From Coriobacteriia bacterium (lineage in GTDB: Bacteria > Actinomycetota > Coriobacteriia > Coriobacteriales > Eggerthellaceae), in the NCBI GenBank assembly GCA_030530215.1, contig JAUMVJ010000004.1:62001-126000 (forward strand): DNA of 64,000 nt. Reading direction: 5' to 3'. The notes below the pieces were generated by a model that made no database searches, had not been told where the DNA came from, and saw nothing but the letters and a program-made list of their open reading frames with translations. A program made the translations under genes and the position numbers. This document shows, in pieces, positions 9,401 to 16,714 of the stretch; the stretch's first letter is position 1; every line of letters begins with the position of its first letter.

Positions 9401-9412
9401 GGCGACCATCAT
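6410..9412 (-). CDS. ppk1: Polyphosphate kinase 1 with long acidic C-terminal tail
   Basis: PPK1 reversibly polymerises the gamma phosphate of ATP into inorganic polyphosphate through a phosphohistidine. The N-terminus PYMQNRELSWLEF is the family hallmark, and a conserved histidine motif, FKVHSKICSITR, matches the autophosphorylated-histidine region. The protein is 1000 residues, against about 690-750 for typical PPK1. The extra length is mainly an Ala/Glu/Pro/Ser-rich acidic tail of about 240 residues, ending in the basic and aromatic sequence LGFFQRLKLLFFGKL. There is also a short basic insert, SVSSSKDKKKHK, around residue 200. AGGAGAG lies upstream of the start codons (ATGATG; 9412 or 9409). 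It is divergent from the PPK2/PAP gene. Confidence 0.95.
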   Translation of the reverse strand: MMVAKKTSSNVADTQGVLTHKKAMPYMQNRELSWLEFDKRCLDQAEDENVPLLERPTFAAIFQSNLQEFFMVRVGSLTDLSLVKKELRDSKTLMTPAEQLDAIYARCHELYPEYERIYMELRDELAEEGIHQVMPEELDADQEKYLRLYLDTNVVPYLSPQVINARHPFPHLENGKLYVLIRLDEEGSRSRNKSVSSSKDKKKHKNLGAEDATFGLIPMPHQAKRVIKLPGEDAQFILLEQALKLIAPDVFNMYKTKRASIICVTRNADIDPNSDYISEIDYDYREHMKRILKKRARLAPVRLESDIPLSKVTEQFLLEKLELEPHQVFITKVSMDLSYCWGLGSMIDEENAARLSSPHFEPSWPACIDPNRSIIEQVIEGDKLLSYPYESMDPFVSLLQEAAVDPSVGSIKITLYRLASQSRLAEALITAAENGKDVTALFELRARFDESNNIEWSQRFEEAGAKVIYGFHDFKVHSKICSITRITDEGLQHITQLGTGNYNEKTSRLYTDFSFMTADPDIGRDAAIFFRNMNLENTSDAYQTLVVAPLQIKPLILSKVDEQIALAQAGKACGLLFKTNSVTDKDIIDKLVEASQAGVPTTLFVRGISCLIPGLEGYTENIRVVSIVGRMLEHSRIYAFGPRGDREYYLSSADLMTRNMDKRIEIAWPVRGESEKARIDEFLDVCLSDTAKLRMLQPNLQYTPLEYFADTDENGQIKSFNAQEYLIEKARNDNDDAIVARQAQADSVNLRVQTNKILEQEVEPLVAKPAAATSVPATATADEEPVEADATSAEPSLDKETPAPKATDMKAAGAALRAAFAKAAHKDEDAKDDDSLKAEEDGEADSVDVPSPEPTPSKAEEANEEPEAPTNEDAPKSTDGQKTKADAPSQSLESASPGSNAGKDEKPENDESVKEEASVQNFGSSHDATEEVISKLSENHVPAQPKDESAPTPTPIIEEVQATVIETPEPAPEAEGIQVAPKEMKLGFFQRLKLLFFGKL

Positions 9413-9712
9413 AATCTCTCCTATGTGTAATCTATTCCCCTCAAAGCAGATTCGCGGGCGGATTATCCAACTGGGGCATCGACCTGCGTAAATCTGCGCA
9501 TACTTGCAGTAACCATTCTAGCTGTTTTTTCAAATAATGAACGTGTTATATCCCTCGATTTTGCCTGATTATGACAAAGCGGTATTGGCTGTCTAATTAA
9601 TGGGGTATTTGAAAGATACCTTTTGACCTGGTTTTACCCATACCTTCGTTTTGGGGGTTACCATAGGGGTCAGGCAATTGCTAACCGAATGTTTGGGGGA
9701 GGGTGAGCAAGT
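9413..9712. other. Divergent intergenic region between ppk1 and the PPK2/PAP gene
   Basis: A 300-bp AT-richer gap that must contain the promoters of both polyphosphate genes. On the minus strand GCTAGAATGG (near 9521) resembles a -10 box. On the plus strand there is a TTGACC near 9625 with no convincing -10. A small dyad, GGTAT...ATACC, lies around 9602-9618. No open reading frame or known operator recognised; no clear Pho box seen. Confidence 0.4.
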
Positions 9713-11449
9713 ATGCTCGATACCATCAACATGGGTGCACCCCGTGTTTCAAAGACTGAATATCGCGCCCGGTACAAGGCGTTGGTGAAGCGCCTTATTG
9801 TTTTGCAGCAGCGTGCCAAGGAAGAGGGGATTGGCATGGTGGTGCTTTTCGAGGGCTGGAAGGGCGCCGGCAAGGGTAGCCGCATTTCCGACCTCGTTTA
9901 CAACCTGGATGCGCGCGACACAACGGTTCACGTCACTGAAGATTTAAGCCCCGCCGACACTCAGGCGCTCAAGAACGACGATTTCCACGCTCTTGGCTAT
10001 TACCCGCCGATGAGCCGCTTTTGGGAGGCGTTGGGTAACCGCAACGGCATGACTTTCTACGATCGTGGCTGGTATTCGCTTTTGGCTCAGTACCTAATCG
10101 ATCATGTTGCTGAGTATCACCCGGAAAAGCTTAAAAAGAAGAAGGGCTGCAAATACGTCTCGCGAACGATAGAGCGCTCGGTCGAGGCCATTCACGCTTG
10201 GGAAACTCAACTTGCCGCCGACGGATATTTGGTGGTTAAGTTCTTCCTCCATATCGACGAGGAAACCCAGAGGAAGCGCCTGACCAAGCTTCACGACGAT
10301 CCTGCGACCCGCTGGCGCGTGCCAGAGGATCCCTCCGATGAGCTGGCTTTGTATAAGGCGACCTACCGCGTTTACGACGAGCTATTGAAGAGGACCGATT
10401 TTGCCGAGTGCCCTTGGATATTGCTCGATGCACTTGATCGCAGACGTGTGAACCTGGCGGTCGTGCAGGTTTTGGTGGAGAAGCTCGAGGAGGCCCTTGA
10501 GGCCAAGCCCGACGCCGATGCCGAGGCCGCCAAGGCGGCAGCCTCGGCGAATTCCGCGTCTCAGGGCTCCGAGAAGGAGTATCGCGACGAGCGGGTTCGC
10601 AGTGCCGAGGAGAATGCGCAGATCAAAGCCGCAGCCGAGGCTCAGGCGGCCGAGCAAGCCGCCCAGGCGCCCAAAGAAAGCCGTTTTTACATCTTGCCCG
10701 ATCATTCCAGGTTGAGGGATGTGGACCATAGCCTGACTTTATCCCGGGAAGATTACAAGGTTCAGCTGAAAGCCGAGCAGGCGCGCCTGTTCAGGCTTGA
10801 GCAGGAGATGTATATCAAGCGCATGCCGCTTATCGTCATGTACGAGGGTTGGGATGCCGCGGGCAAGGGTGGCTCCATTAAGCGCGTTGCGCAGGCGCTT
10901 GACGCCCGAAGCTACACCATCTTCCCGAGTCCTGCTCCCACCAAGCAAGACTTGGCCCATCCGCATCTGTGGCGCTATTGGACGCGCTTGCCTAGGGCAG
11001 GTCATGTTGGCATTTACGATCGCAGTTGGTACGGACGCGTCCTCGTCGAGCGTATCGAGGGCTTCGCCTCGACCGAGCAGTGGGCGCGTGCCTACGACGA
11101 GATCAACGAGTTCGAGTACGACCTAGTGGGTTGGGGCGCTCTTTTGATCAAGTTCTGGGTCGACATCAGCCCAGAAAACCAGCTCGCTCGTTTCATTGCC
11201 CGTGAAGAAAACCCCGATAAATCATGGAAGCTCACTTCGGAGGATTGGCGCAATCGCGACAAGTATCCGCAGTACCGTCAGGCGGTGGAAGATATGTTCC
11301 GCTTGACCTCGACGGATTTTGCCCCTTGGATCATCCTCGAATCCGATGACAAGCTCTACGCGCGCATCAAGGCCCTGCGCATCATCAACGAGAAGCTCGA
11401 GGAGTGCTTGCACGGAAGCCTTTCGAAACATGTCGTTGCAAAGAAATAG
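9713..11449 (+). CDS. pap: Two-domain PPK2-family enzyme, polyphosphate:AMP phosphotransferase type
   Basis: Class II PPK2 enzymes transfer phosphate from polyphosphate to AMP, making ADP. The 578-residue protein holds two PPK2 domains: an N-terminal one (about 15-260) with EGWKGAGKGSR and YDRGWYS, and a C-terminal one (about 330-570) with EGWDAAGKGGS and YDRSWYGRVLVER. A charged Ala/Glu-rich linker (about 262-318) separates them. Both Walker A loops look intact; in characterised PAPs the C-terminal domain is the catalytic one. The start is supported by GGGGGAGGGTGAG upstream of the ATG. It is transcribed divergently from ppk1, so making and using polyphosphate are encoded back to back. No close downstream partner; a sortase gene follows 69 bp later. 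Confidence 0.93.
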   Translation: MLDTINMGAPRVSKTEYRARYKALVKRLIVLQQRAKEEGIGMVVLFEGWKGAGKGSRISDLVYNLDARDTTVHVTEDLSPADTQALKNDDFHALGYYPPMSRFWEALGNRNGMTFYDRGWYSLLAQYLIDHVAEYHPEKLKKKKGCKYVSRTIERSVEAIHAWETQLAADGYLVVKFFLHIDEETQRKRLTKLHDDPATRWRVPEDPSDELALYKATYRVYDELLKRTDFAECPWILLDALDRRRVNLAVVQVLVEKLEEALEAKPDADAEAAKAAASANSASQGSEKEYRDERVRSAEENAQIKAAAEAQAAEQAAQAPKESRFYILPDHSRLRDVDHSLTLSREDYKVQLKAEQARLFRLEQEMYIKRMPLIVMYEGWDAAGKGGSIKRVAQALDARSYTIFPSPAPTKQDLAHPHLWRYWTRLPRAGHVGIYDRSWYGRVLVERIEGFASTEQWARAYDEINEFEYDLVGWGALLIKFWVDISPENQLARFIAREENPDKSWKLTSEDWRNRDKYPQYRQAVEDMFRLTSTDFAPWIILESDDKLYARIKALRIINEKLEECLHGSLSKHVVAKK

Positions 11450-11518
11450 CCTATATAGGGCGCAGGCTTTGTTAGCATAGGTCTTTGCTATTCGTTTCAT
11501 GGTGGAAGGGTTTCCTTT

Positions 11519-12400
11519 ATGGCCAAACACGCGGCTCATGCTGCTCCTCGATCGCGATCCCGGTCGCGTTTTTCCGTTGCCGGTGTTGTGCAATGGGTTG
11601 CCGGTATCGTTTTCGTCGTATGCCTGATCGTGCTTGGTGCCTTTGCTTTCCAGTATTGGTATCAGTCCGATTCCTACAACAAGTTGAGCAGCGCTTTTTC
11701 GGTGTCGGATACTTCTGCCCCCGAGCAGCTGACCTTGGCCGACCTTAGCGTCGATTGGGATAGCCTAAAGGCGACGAACCCCGATGTCGTTGCTTGGATT
11801 TACGTTCCCGGCACGGCTATTAATTACCCGGTGGTCAAGGGCACGGATAACGACGAGTACCTGCACAAGGCCTTTGATGGTTCGACGGGTTTTCTTGCCT
11901 CTAAAGGAACCATCTTCGTCGATGCCGACAACTCTTCCGACATGACCGATCAGAACATGGTTTTCTACGGGCATCATATGAGGGATGGCTCGATGTTTGC
12001 ATGCACCGACGATTGGAAGGACCAATCTGAGTTCGACAAGCATCGCAACATCTTCGTCCTCACTCCGTCTGGTAATTACTGGCTGCGCACCTTTGCCCAT
12101 CTGAACACTGTTGGCAGTGACGCCATCGTGCAGACGAGCTTTAGCGGCCAGGAATCTTTTACAAACTATGTCTCCGATAAGATCAGTCGTAGCATGGTGA
12201 GCGCAAGCGATGTGCAGCTTTCCGACATCAATCAGATGATCATGCTCTCCACCTGCGAATACACCCAAGATAACGGGCGTGCGGTAACTTGTGCCGCCGT
12301 GGTCGATACTACGGTCCAAAACGACCCTTACGCTAAGGCCGACGGGACGAAGCCCCTTGGGCTTACCGCTGACGATGTGGCGGACCTTGGCTCTTCTTGA
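11519..12400 (+). CDS. srtB: Class B sortase
   Basis: A 293-residue membrane-anchored transpeptidase. An N-terminal basic stretch precedes one membrane segment (about 22-46). The extracellular class B sortase domain has WIYVPGTAINYPVV (about 93-106), the catalytic histidine in YGHHM (His152), the cysteine in MLSTCEY (Cys246) and the arginine in NGRAV (Arg254). Sortases cleave an LPXTG-like or NPQTN-like signal and attach surface proteins to the wall or build pili. No sortase substrate or pilin gene is adjacent, so this is an orphan, housekeeping-style copy. GGTGGAAGG precedes the ATG. It ends in TGA, which is rare in this window. Confidence 0.93.
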   Translation: MAKHAAHAAPRSRSRSRFSVAGVVQWVAGIVFVVCLIVLGAFAFQYWYQSDSYNKLSSAFSVSDTSAPEQLTLADLSVDWDSLKATNPDVVAWIYVPGTAINYPVVKGTDNDEYLHKAFDGSTGFLASKGTIFVDADNSSDMTDQNMVFYGHHMRDGSMFACTDDWKDQSEFDKHRNIFVLTPSGNYWLRTFAHLNTVGSDAIVQTSFSGQESFTNYVSDKISRSMVSASDVQLSDINQMIMLSTCEYTQDNGRAVTCAAVVDTTVQNDPYAKADGTKPLGLTADDVADLGSS

Positions 12401-12418
12401 TGAGTTTTTTCATCCCGC

Positions 12419-12455
12419 TAAATCACGGTCATTCGGCCGTTAAATCACGTACTAT
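12419..12455 (+). promoter_or_regulatory. Putative purF control region: 9-bp direct repeats next to a -10 box
   Basis: TAAATCACG occurs at 12419-12427 and again at 12441-12449. The start-to-start distance is 22 bp, two helical turns. The second copy abuts TACTAT (12450-12455), a plausible -10 element for purF, 40 bp from the ATG. No good -35 is visible, consistent with an activator-dependent promoter or an operator. The binding protein is unknown. Confidence 0.4.
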
Positions 12456-12489
12456 GTAACAGCGAGTTGAATAAACCTTAGGAGATCAG

Positions 12490-13941
12490 ATGAGCACCTC
12501 GATTTTCCCTGGCGACCGTCCGGACCGTATGGAGGAGGAGTGCGCGGTATTTGGCGTCTACGCCCCCGGCGAGGACGTTGCGCGCATGACATGCTTTGGG
12601 CTTCAGGCCCTGCAGCATCGCGGCCAGGAGTCAGCTGGCATCGCCGTCGGCGATGGCGAGACGATCATGGCTTACAAAGATCTGGGCCTGGTGACCCAGG
12701 TGTTCGATGAATCCTCCCTTTCCGCCCTGAAGGGCGATTTGGCCGTCGGGCACGTGCGTTACTCCACCAGCGGGGGAGCGTCGTGGGAGGCAGCTCAGCC
12801 CCACATCTCCAACATCGATGAGGTGCTTATTGCACTTGCCCATAACGGCACGCTGGTTAACACCGCCTATCTGCGTTCTCGTATTGTCGAAGCGGGTATC
12901 CATCTGCGCGCCGGCACCGACTCCGAGATGGCTGCCAAGATCATCGGCGGCGTGACACAGGACACCCATCATATGACCGCTGGTATCAAAGCGGCTATGC
13001 GCATGATCGACGGCGCTTACGCTATGGTTTTGGCGAGCCCCGAGCGCCTGTACGCTTTCCGTGACCCGAATGGCATTCGTCCCTTGGTTTTGGGGCAGCT
13101 TCCAAACGATCGCGGCTGGGTTGTTTCTTCCGAGACCTGTGGCTTGGACATCGTTGGCGCCGAGTACGTGCGCGAGGTCGAGCCCGGCGAGATCATCCGA
13201 ATCGACGACGAGGGTGTTACCTCTACCATGGGCACCAAGCCCGGCAAGCGCGCTAGCTGTATTTTCGAGTACGTTTACTTTGCACGTACCGACTCCGTCA
13301 TCGATGGGCAGAGCGTGTATCAGGCCCGCCGCGACATGGGGCGCATTCTTGCACGTGAGGCTCCAGTTGAAGCCGATCTGGTTTTGGGCGTTCCCGACTC
13401 TGGTTTGCCCGGCGCCATGGGATACGCCTTCGAAAGCGGCATTCCTTACTCTGACGGCATTGTGAAGAACCGTTACGTTGGGCGTACCTTCATCCAGCCC
13501 ACCGATGAGATGCGTCAGCTCGGAATCCGCCTGAAGCTCAACCCTCTTCATTCGGTGATTGCGGGTAAGCGTTTGGTTGTTATTGACGACTCCATCGTCC
13601 GCGGCAACACCTCCAAGAAGCTCGTCAAGATGCTTCGCGATGCGGGCGCCAAGGAAGTTCACCTGCGCATTGTTTCGCCGGAAACCAAGTGGCCCTGCTT
13701 CTACGGAGTCGATACCGACACCCAAGACCAGCTTATCAGCGCTCGCATGAGTGTTGATGAAGTAGCTGAATTCGTTGGCGCCGATTCTCTGGCGTTCATT
13801 TCCTTGGAGGGCTTACATGAGGCTTGCAAGACCGAGCATGCGGGCTTCTGCGATGCATGCTTCTCGGGAGAGTACCCCGTGAACATTCCTCCGGCCATGC
13901 AGGCAAAGAGCTTCCTTCCCGAGAATCGAAGCGAGAACTAG
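12490..13941 (+). CDS. purF: Amidophosphoribosyltransferase
   Basis: Commits PRPP to purine synthesis by making phosphoribosylamine with glutamine as ammonia donor. The 483-residue protein is of the Bacillus type: a short propeptide before the nucleophile Cys18 (EEECAVFGVY), a glutamine amidotransferase domain, and a PRPP-binding site, VVIDDSIVRGNTS, in the C-terminal phosphoribosyltransferase domain. Four cysteines in the positions of the [4Fe-4S] ligands can be seen (SCIFEYVYF, WPCFYG, GFCDACF), so it is probably oxygen sensitive. TTAGGAG precedes the ATG. purM and purN follow on the same strand; a 98-bp gap with a small hairpin separates purF from purM. Confidence 0.97.
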   Translation: MSTSIFPGDRPDRMEEECAVFGVYAPGEDVARMTCFGLQALQHRGQESAGIAVGDGETIMAYKDLGLVTQVFDESSLSALKGDLAVGHVRYSTSGGASWEAAQPHISNIDEVLIALAHNGTLVNTAYLRSRIVEAGIHLRAGTDSEMAAKIIGGVTQDTHHMTAGIKAAMRMIDGAYAMVLASPERLYAFRDPNGIRPLVLGQLPNDRGWVVSSETCGLDIVGAEYVREVEPGEIIRIDDEGVTSTMGTKPGKRASCIFEYVYFARTDSVIDGQSVYQARRDMGRILAREAPVEADLVLGVPDSGLPGAMGYAFESGIPYSDGIVKNRYVGRTFIQPTDEMRQLGIRLKLNPLHSVIAGKRLVVIDDSIVRGNTSKKLVKMLRDAGAKEVHLRIVSPETKWPCFYGVDTDTQDQLISARMSVDEVAEFVGADSLAFISLEGLHEACKTEHAGFCDACFSGEYPVNIPPAMQAKSFLPENRSEN

Positions 13942-13995
13942 CCCGAGCCGTTATCATGGGGCAAGGGCATAAAGCCATGCCTTATTAGATGTTCC

Positions 13996-14010
13996 AGGAC
14001 CGGTGGTCCT
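13996..14010 (+). repeat. Hairpin in the purF-purM gap
   Basis: AGGACC, loop GGT, GGTCCT: a perfect 6-bp stem between purF and purM, ending 30 bp before the purM start. There is no T-run. It could stabilise the purM transcript end or bind a regulator; function unknown. Confidence 0.4.
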
Positions 14011-14039
14011 TAAACCATACAAGTGAAACAGGAGCAATC

Positions 14040-15188
14040 ATGATCGATCGTATTCAAGTTGAACCGACCGAAAAGGACGTGAAGTGGCCAAGCTGGACCG
14101 CCCAAGGCGGAGGCACCACCTATGCCCAGGCCGGCGTTGACACTGCCGAGGGCGCACGTGCCGTCGACGCGATCAAGAGCGCCGTCCATCGTACCTATCG
14201 CGACGAGGTTCGCGGCGACATCGGCGGTTTCGGCGGTTTATTTAGCATTAAGGCTGCCAAGAACATGGTCGATCCGATCCTCGTTTCCGGCACCGATGGC
14301 GTGGGCACCAAGATCCAGCTGGCCAAGCTTGCTAACAAGCATGATACGGTCGGCATCGATCTGGTTGCTATGTGCGTCAACGACATCCTTGCAACCGGCG
14401 CCGAACCCTTGTTCTTCTTAGACTACATCGCTGTCGGCAAGCTTAAGAGCGAGGCTGTGGCGGAAATCGTCAACGGCATCGCCGACGGCTGCCAGATGAG
14501 CGGTTGTGCGCTCGTTGGCGGCGAGATGGCCGAGCATCCCGGCGTTATGGATCCGCACGAGTACGACTTGTCTGGCTTCTGCGTTGGCATCGTCGACCGC
14601 CCCGAGATGCTCGATCCCGCCAAGGTTGAGGAGGGCGATGTTCTTCTGGGCCTTGCTTCTTCCGGCATTCACTCCAATGGCTACTCTTTGGCGCGCAAGG
14701 TGTGCACCGAGGGCAAGACTCTCTACGAACTCAAGCTGCCTCAGGAGCGCCTGGGCGGTGCCAGCGTGCTCGATGCCCTGCTCACCCCGACTCGCATTTA
14801 CGTGAAGCCCGTGCGCTCCGTTATGCGTCAGCTTCCCGGCGCTATCAAGTCGCTTGCGCACATCACCGGCGGTGGCATCACCGAAAACCTGAACCGCGCG
14901 CTTCCCGGCAACTGCGATGCGCTTGTTGAGGTTGGCACCTGGAGCATGCCCGCCATCATTCCTTTTGTGTGCGAGGCGGCGCGTCTCAACGAGACCGAGG
15001 CACTGAAGACCTTCAACATGGGCGTTGGCATGGTGCTCATCGTCAAGCCCGGCGAGGCGGATGCGGTACAGCAGCTTCTTGAGGCCGAGGGCGAGGTCGT
15101 TTCCCGTATTGGCACGATTGTCCCAGGAACCGGCGACGTTCAGTACAACAACAAAGAGGCGCTCTTTTCCGAGTTTGCAGCCGACTAG
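14040..15188 (+). CDS. purM: Phosphoribosylformylglycinamidine cyclo-ligase (AIR synthetase)
   Basis: Closes the imidazole ring: FGAM plus ATP gives AIR. The 382-residue protein has the PurM family regions TYAQAGVDTAEG, SGTDGVGTKIQLA, the ATP-binding GGEMAEHPG and the C-terminal half beginning HITGGGITENLNR. It carries about 25 residues before the usual N-terminus (IQVEPTEKDVKWPSWTAQGG), a little longer than the common 340-350. The ATG at 14040 is preceded by ACAGGAGC; the upstream in-frame ATG at 13989 overlaps the intergenic hairpin and is not favoured. purN follows 63 bp downstream. Confidence 0.96.
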   Translation: MIDRIQVEPTEKDVKWPSWTAQGGGTTYAQAGVDTAEGARAVDAIKSAVHRTYRDEVRGDIGGFGGLFSIKAAKNMVDPILVSGTDGVGTKIQLAKLANKHDTVGIDLVAMCVNDILATGAEPLFFLDYIAVGKLKSEAVAEIVNGIADGCQMSGCALVGGEMAEHPGVMDPHEYDLSGFCVGIVDRPEMLDPAKVEEGDVLLGLASSGIHSNGYSLARKVCTEGKTLYELKLPQERLGGASVLDALLTPTRIYVKPVRSVMRQLPGAIKSLAHITGGGITENLNRALPGNCDALVEVGTWSMPAIIPFVCEAARLNETEALKTFNMGVGMVLIVKPGEADAVQQLLEAEGEVVSRIGTIVPGTGDVQYNNKEALFSEFAAD

Positions 15189-15251
15189 CTTTGTTTGAGA
15201 TAGGCCGCCATTGGGGCAACCCGGTGGCGGCTTTACTTGTTTGGAGGAAGA

Positions 15252-15890
15252 ATGGAAAACATCACAGCCGGTAAGAGCCTGAAAGTTGCGGTTCTTATAA
15301 GCGGGAGCGGAAGCAATCTGCAAGCCATTATCGACGAATCGGCTGCAGGTAGGCTCGACGTGGAGATTGTTCTGGTGGTGAGCTCGCGCCCTGATGCCTA
15401 TGGCATCAAACGCGCTCAGGCTGCCGGTATTCCCACGTTGGTGATGTGCAAGGAAGACTACGCCAATGCCCAGGCTGCCAACGAGCGCATCGCGAAAGCA
15501 TGCAAAGAGGCCGCGGCAGAGTATTTGGTGATGGCGGGTTACATGCGCATGGTTCTGCCGCCGGTGCTCGACGCTTATCCCAACAAGGTGATCAACTTGC
15601 ATCCGGCGCTTCTTCCTTCTTTCAAGGGTGCGCATGCCATCCAGGACGCCTTCGATGCGGGCGTTAAGGTTACGGGTGTGACCGTCCATCTCGCCAATGA
15701 GGATTACGACAAGGGCCCCATCATCGCGCAGCGCGCCCTTGCCGTTGAAGAGGGGTGGAGCATCGATGATCTTGAGGAGGCCATCCATGCCATCGAACAT
15801 AAGCTCTACCCTGAGGTTTTGGCTTTGGTGGCCGCGGGTCGCGTGAAGGTGACGCCGGACGGCAAGACCGCCATTGCTCAAGGGGCTTAG
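15252..15890 (+). CDS. purN: Phosphoribosylglycinamide formyltransferase (GAR transformylase)
   Basis: Transfers a formyl group from 10-formyl-tetrahydrofolate to GAR. The 212-residue protein has the N-terminal SGSGSNLQAII phosphate-binding loop and the catalytic block INLHPALLPSFKGAHAI, with Asn and His, then HLANEDYDKGPII with the catalytic Asp. GGAGGAAG lies directly before the ATG at 15252, so the ATG-less codons upstream are not used. It is the last gene of the purF-M-N run; a terminator follows. Like PurH, it consumes 10-formyl-THF, the cofactor whose shortage is signalled through ZTP at the nearby riboswitch. Confidence 0.96.
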   Translation: MENITAGKSLKVAVLISGSGSNLQAIIDESAAGRLDVEIVLVVSSRPDAYGIKRAQAAGIPTLVMCKEDYANAQAANERIAKACKEAAAEYLVMAGYMRMVLPPVLDAYPNKVINLHPALLPSFKGAHAIQDAFDAGVKVTGVTVHLANEDYDKGPIIAQRALAVEEGWSIDDLEEAIHAIEHKLYPEVLALVAAGRVKVTPDGKTAIAQGA

Positions 15891-15918
15891 CGCTACTGCG
15901 TTTTTTTTGCGCAAGCTA

Positions 15919-15956
15919 CGACCACGTTCTTCATTGTAGGGGCGTGGTTGTTTTTT
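15919..15956 (+). terminator. Terminator of the purF-M-N run
   Basis: An 8-bp stem, CGACCACG with CGTGGTTG (one G-U pair), encloses a 16-nt loop and is followed by TTTTTT. A second T8 tract lies just upstream at 15900-15908. Confidence 0.75.
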
Positions 15957-16245
15957 ATGCGGCGCTAGAATTGGCACACCGCATTGCCGGGCTGTGCTTG
16001 GCGTTCGGCGAAGTGCGCCAAATTAGGCCATTTGAGTGGCTTGGAGCAATGCTATTTCGATACCGTTTACGGCCGTTCGCGGAAAACAGCTGCGCCGTTC
16101 GTAAAATGCAGGTTTCGTGCGCTTGCAAGCGTGGGGGAGCCTAATTAAAGTTTTAAATACATCCCCAAGATGAACGAGCCAGATGGCAGGCCTTCCCCGA
16201 CCTGACACCGACCCGACATCCTCAGCAGAAAAGAAGGTTAACATC
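15957..16245. other. Non-coding gap upstream of the 63-residue membrane protein
   Basis: About 290 bp with no convincing gene. TTGCAA (16123-16128), 17 bp, TAAAGT (16146-16151) on plus is a possible promoter giving a leader of about 90 nt for the small gene at 16246. I saw no other structured element in it. Confidence 0.35.
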
Positions 16246-16437
16246 ATGGCTACCGTAGTTGCCTCCGGCATGTCGGCCACCCCAGCCGAAAACACCACTT
16301 CCGTTGAAGCAAAAATCGTCGAGGAGCATGAGCAGGGAACCCTGACTTCCAACAAGCAGGTTGCTGAGCTTTTTGGCATGGCCTTCGTTGCGCTTGCGTT
16401 CAACGTGGCTTGCGTTGCCGTAGCTGCTTTTCTCTAA
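16246..16437 (+). CDS. Small single-pass membrane protein, unknown
   Basis: A 63-residue protein that I do not recognise. The first about 42 residues are polar, with a Glu-rich helical stretch (SVEAKIVEEHEQGTLTSNKQ). The last about 20 residues (LFGMAFVALAFNVACVAVA) form one hydrophobic membrane segment running to the C-terminus. The layout resembles a tail-anchored small protein. AAGAAGG precedes the ATG at 16246; a longer in-frame version from 16183 lacks a ribosome binding site. It stands alone, with a terminator-like hairpin 125 bp downstream, between purN and the convergent purH. Coding status rests on the start signal and the clean hydrophobic segment. Confidence 0.6.
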   Translation: MATVVASGMSATPAENTTSVEAKIVEEHEQGTLTSNKQVAELFGMAFVALAFNVACVAVAAFL

Positions 16438-16560
16438 GGCACAGTGCGCTTGATCTATCAGGATTATTGCATTAGTGCTTGCTTCTGCTAGATTTCCTGC
16501 CTCCGCATAAGTAGCGCTTAATGAGCAGGGCATAATCCCAGCAAAGCTTAGAAACACGAA

Positions 16561-16605
16561 AATATGCCCACCCCGTCATCGGCGAGGTGGGCATTGCTTT
16601 TGTGC
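16561..16605. terminator. Bidirectional terminator between the small membrane gene (+) and purH (-)
   Basis: Arms ATGCCCACC (16564-16572) and GGTGGGCAT (16586-16594), with a T-rich tail on both strands (TGCTTTTGTG on plus, ATTTTCGTG on minus). It ends the plus-strand gene and, about 120 bp past its stop, could also end the purO-purH transcript. Confidence 0.7.
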
Positions 16606-16714
16606 TGGAGTGGTCTTGGTTCTAACTGCGAGCTAGTCAACCGTTATCGGCTGGGCTGCTTCGCATCTCGCCCGCTGAATCTTGCGATGGGGCGCCGGGC
16701 ATTCGCGTTGGCTC

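Noticed and set aside
12631-13725. A 364-codon minus-strand frame opposite purF
   Set aside because: Shadow of purF; no start signal or domain.
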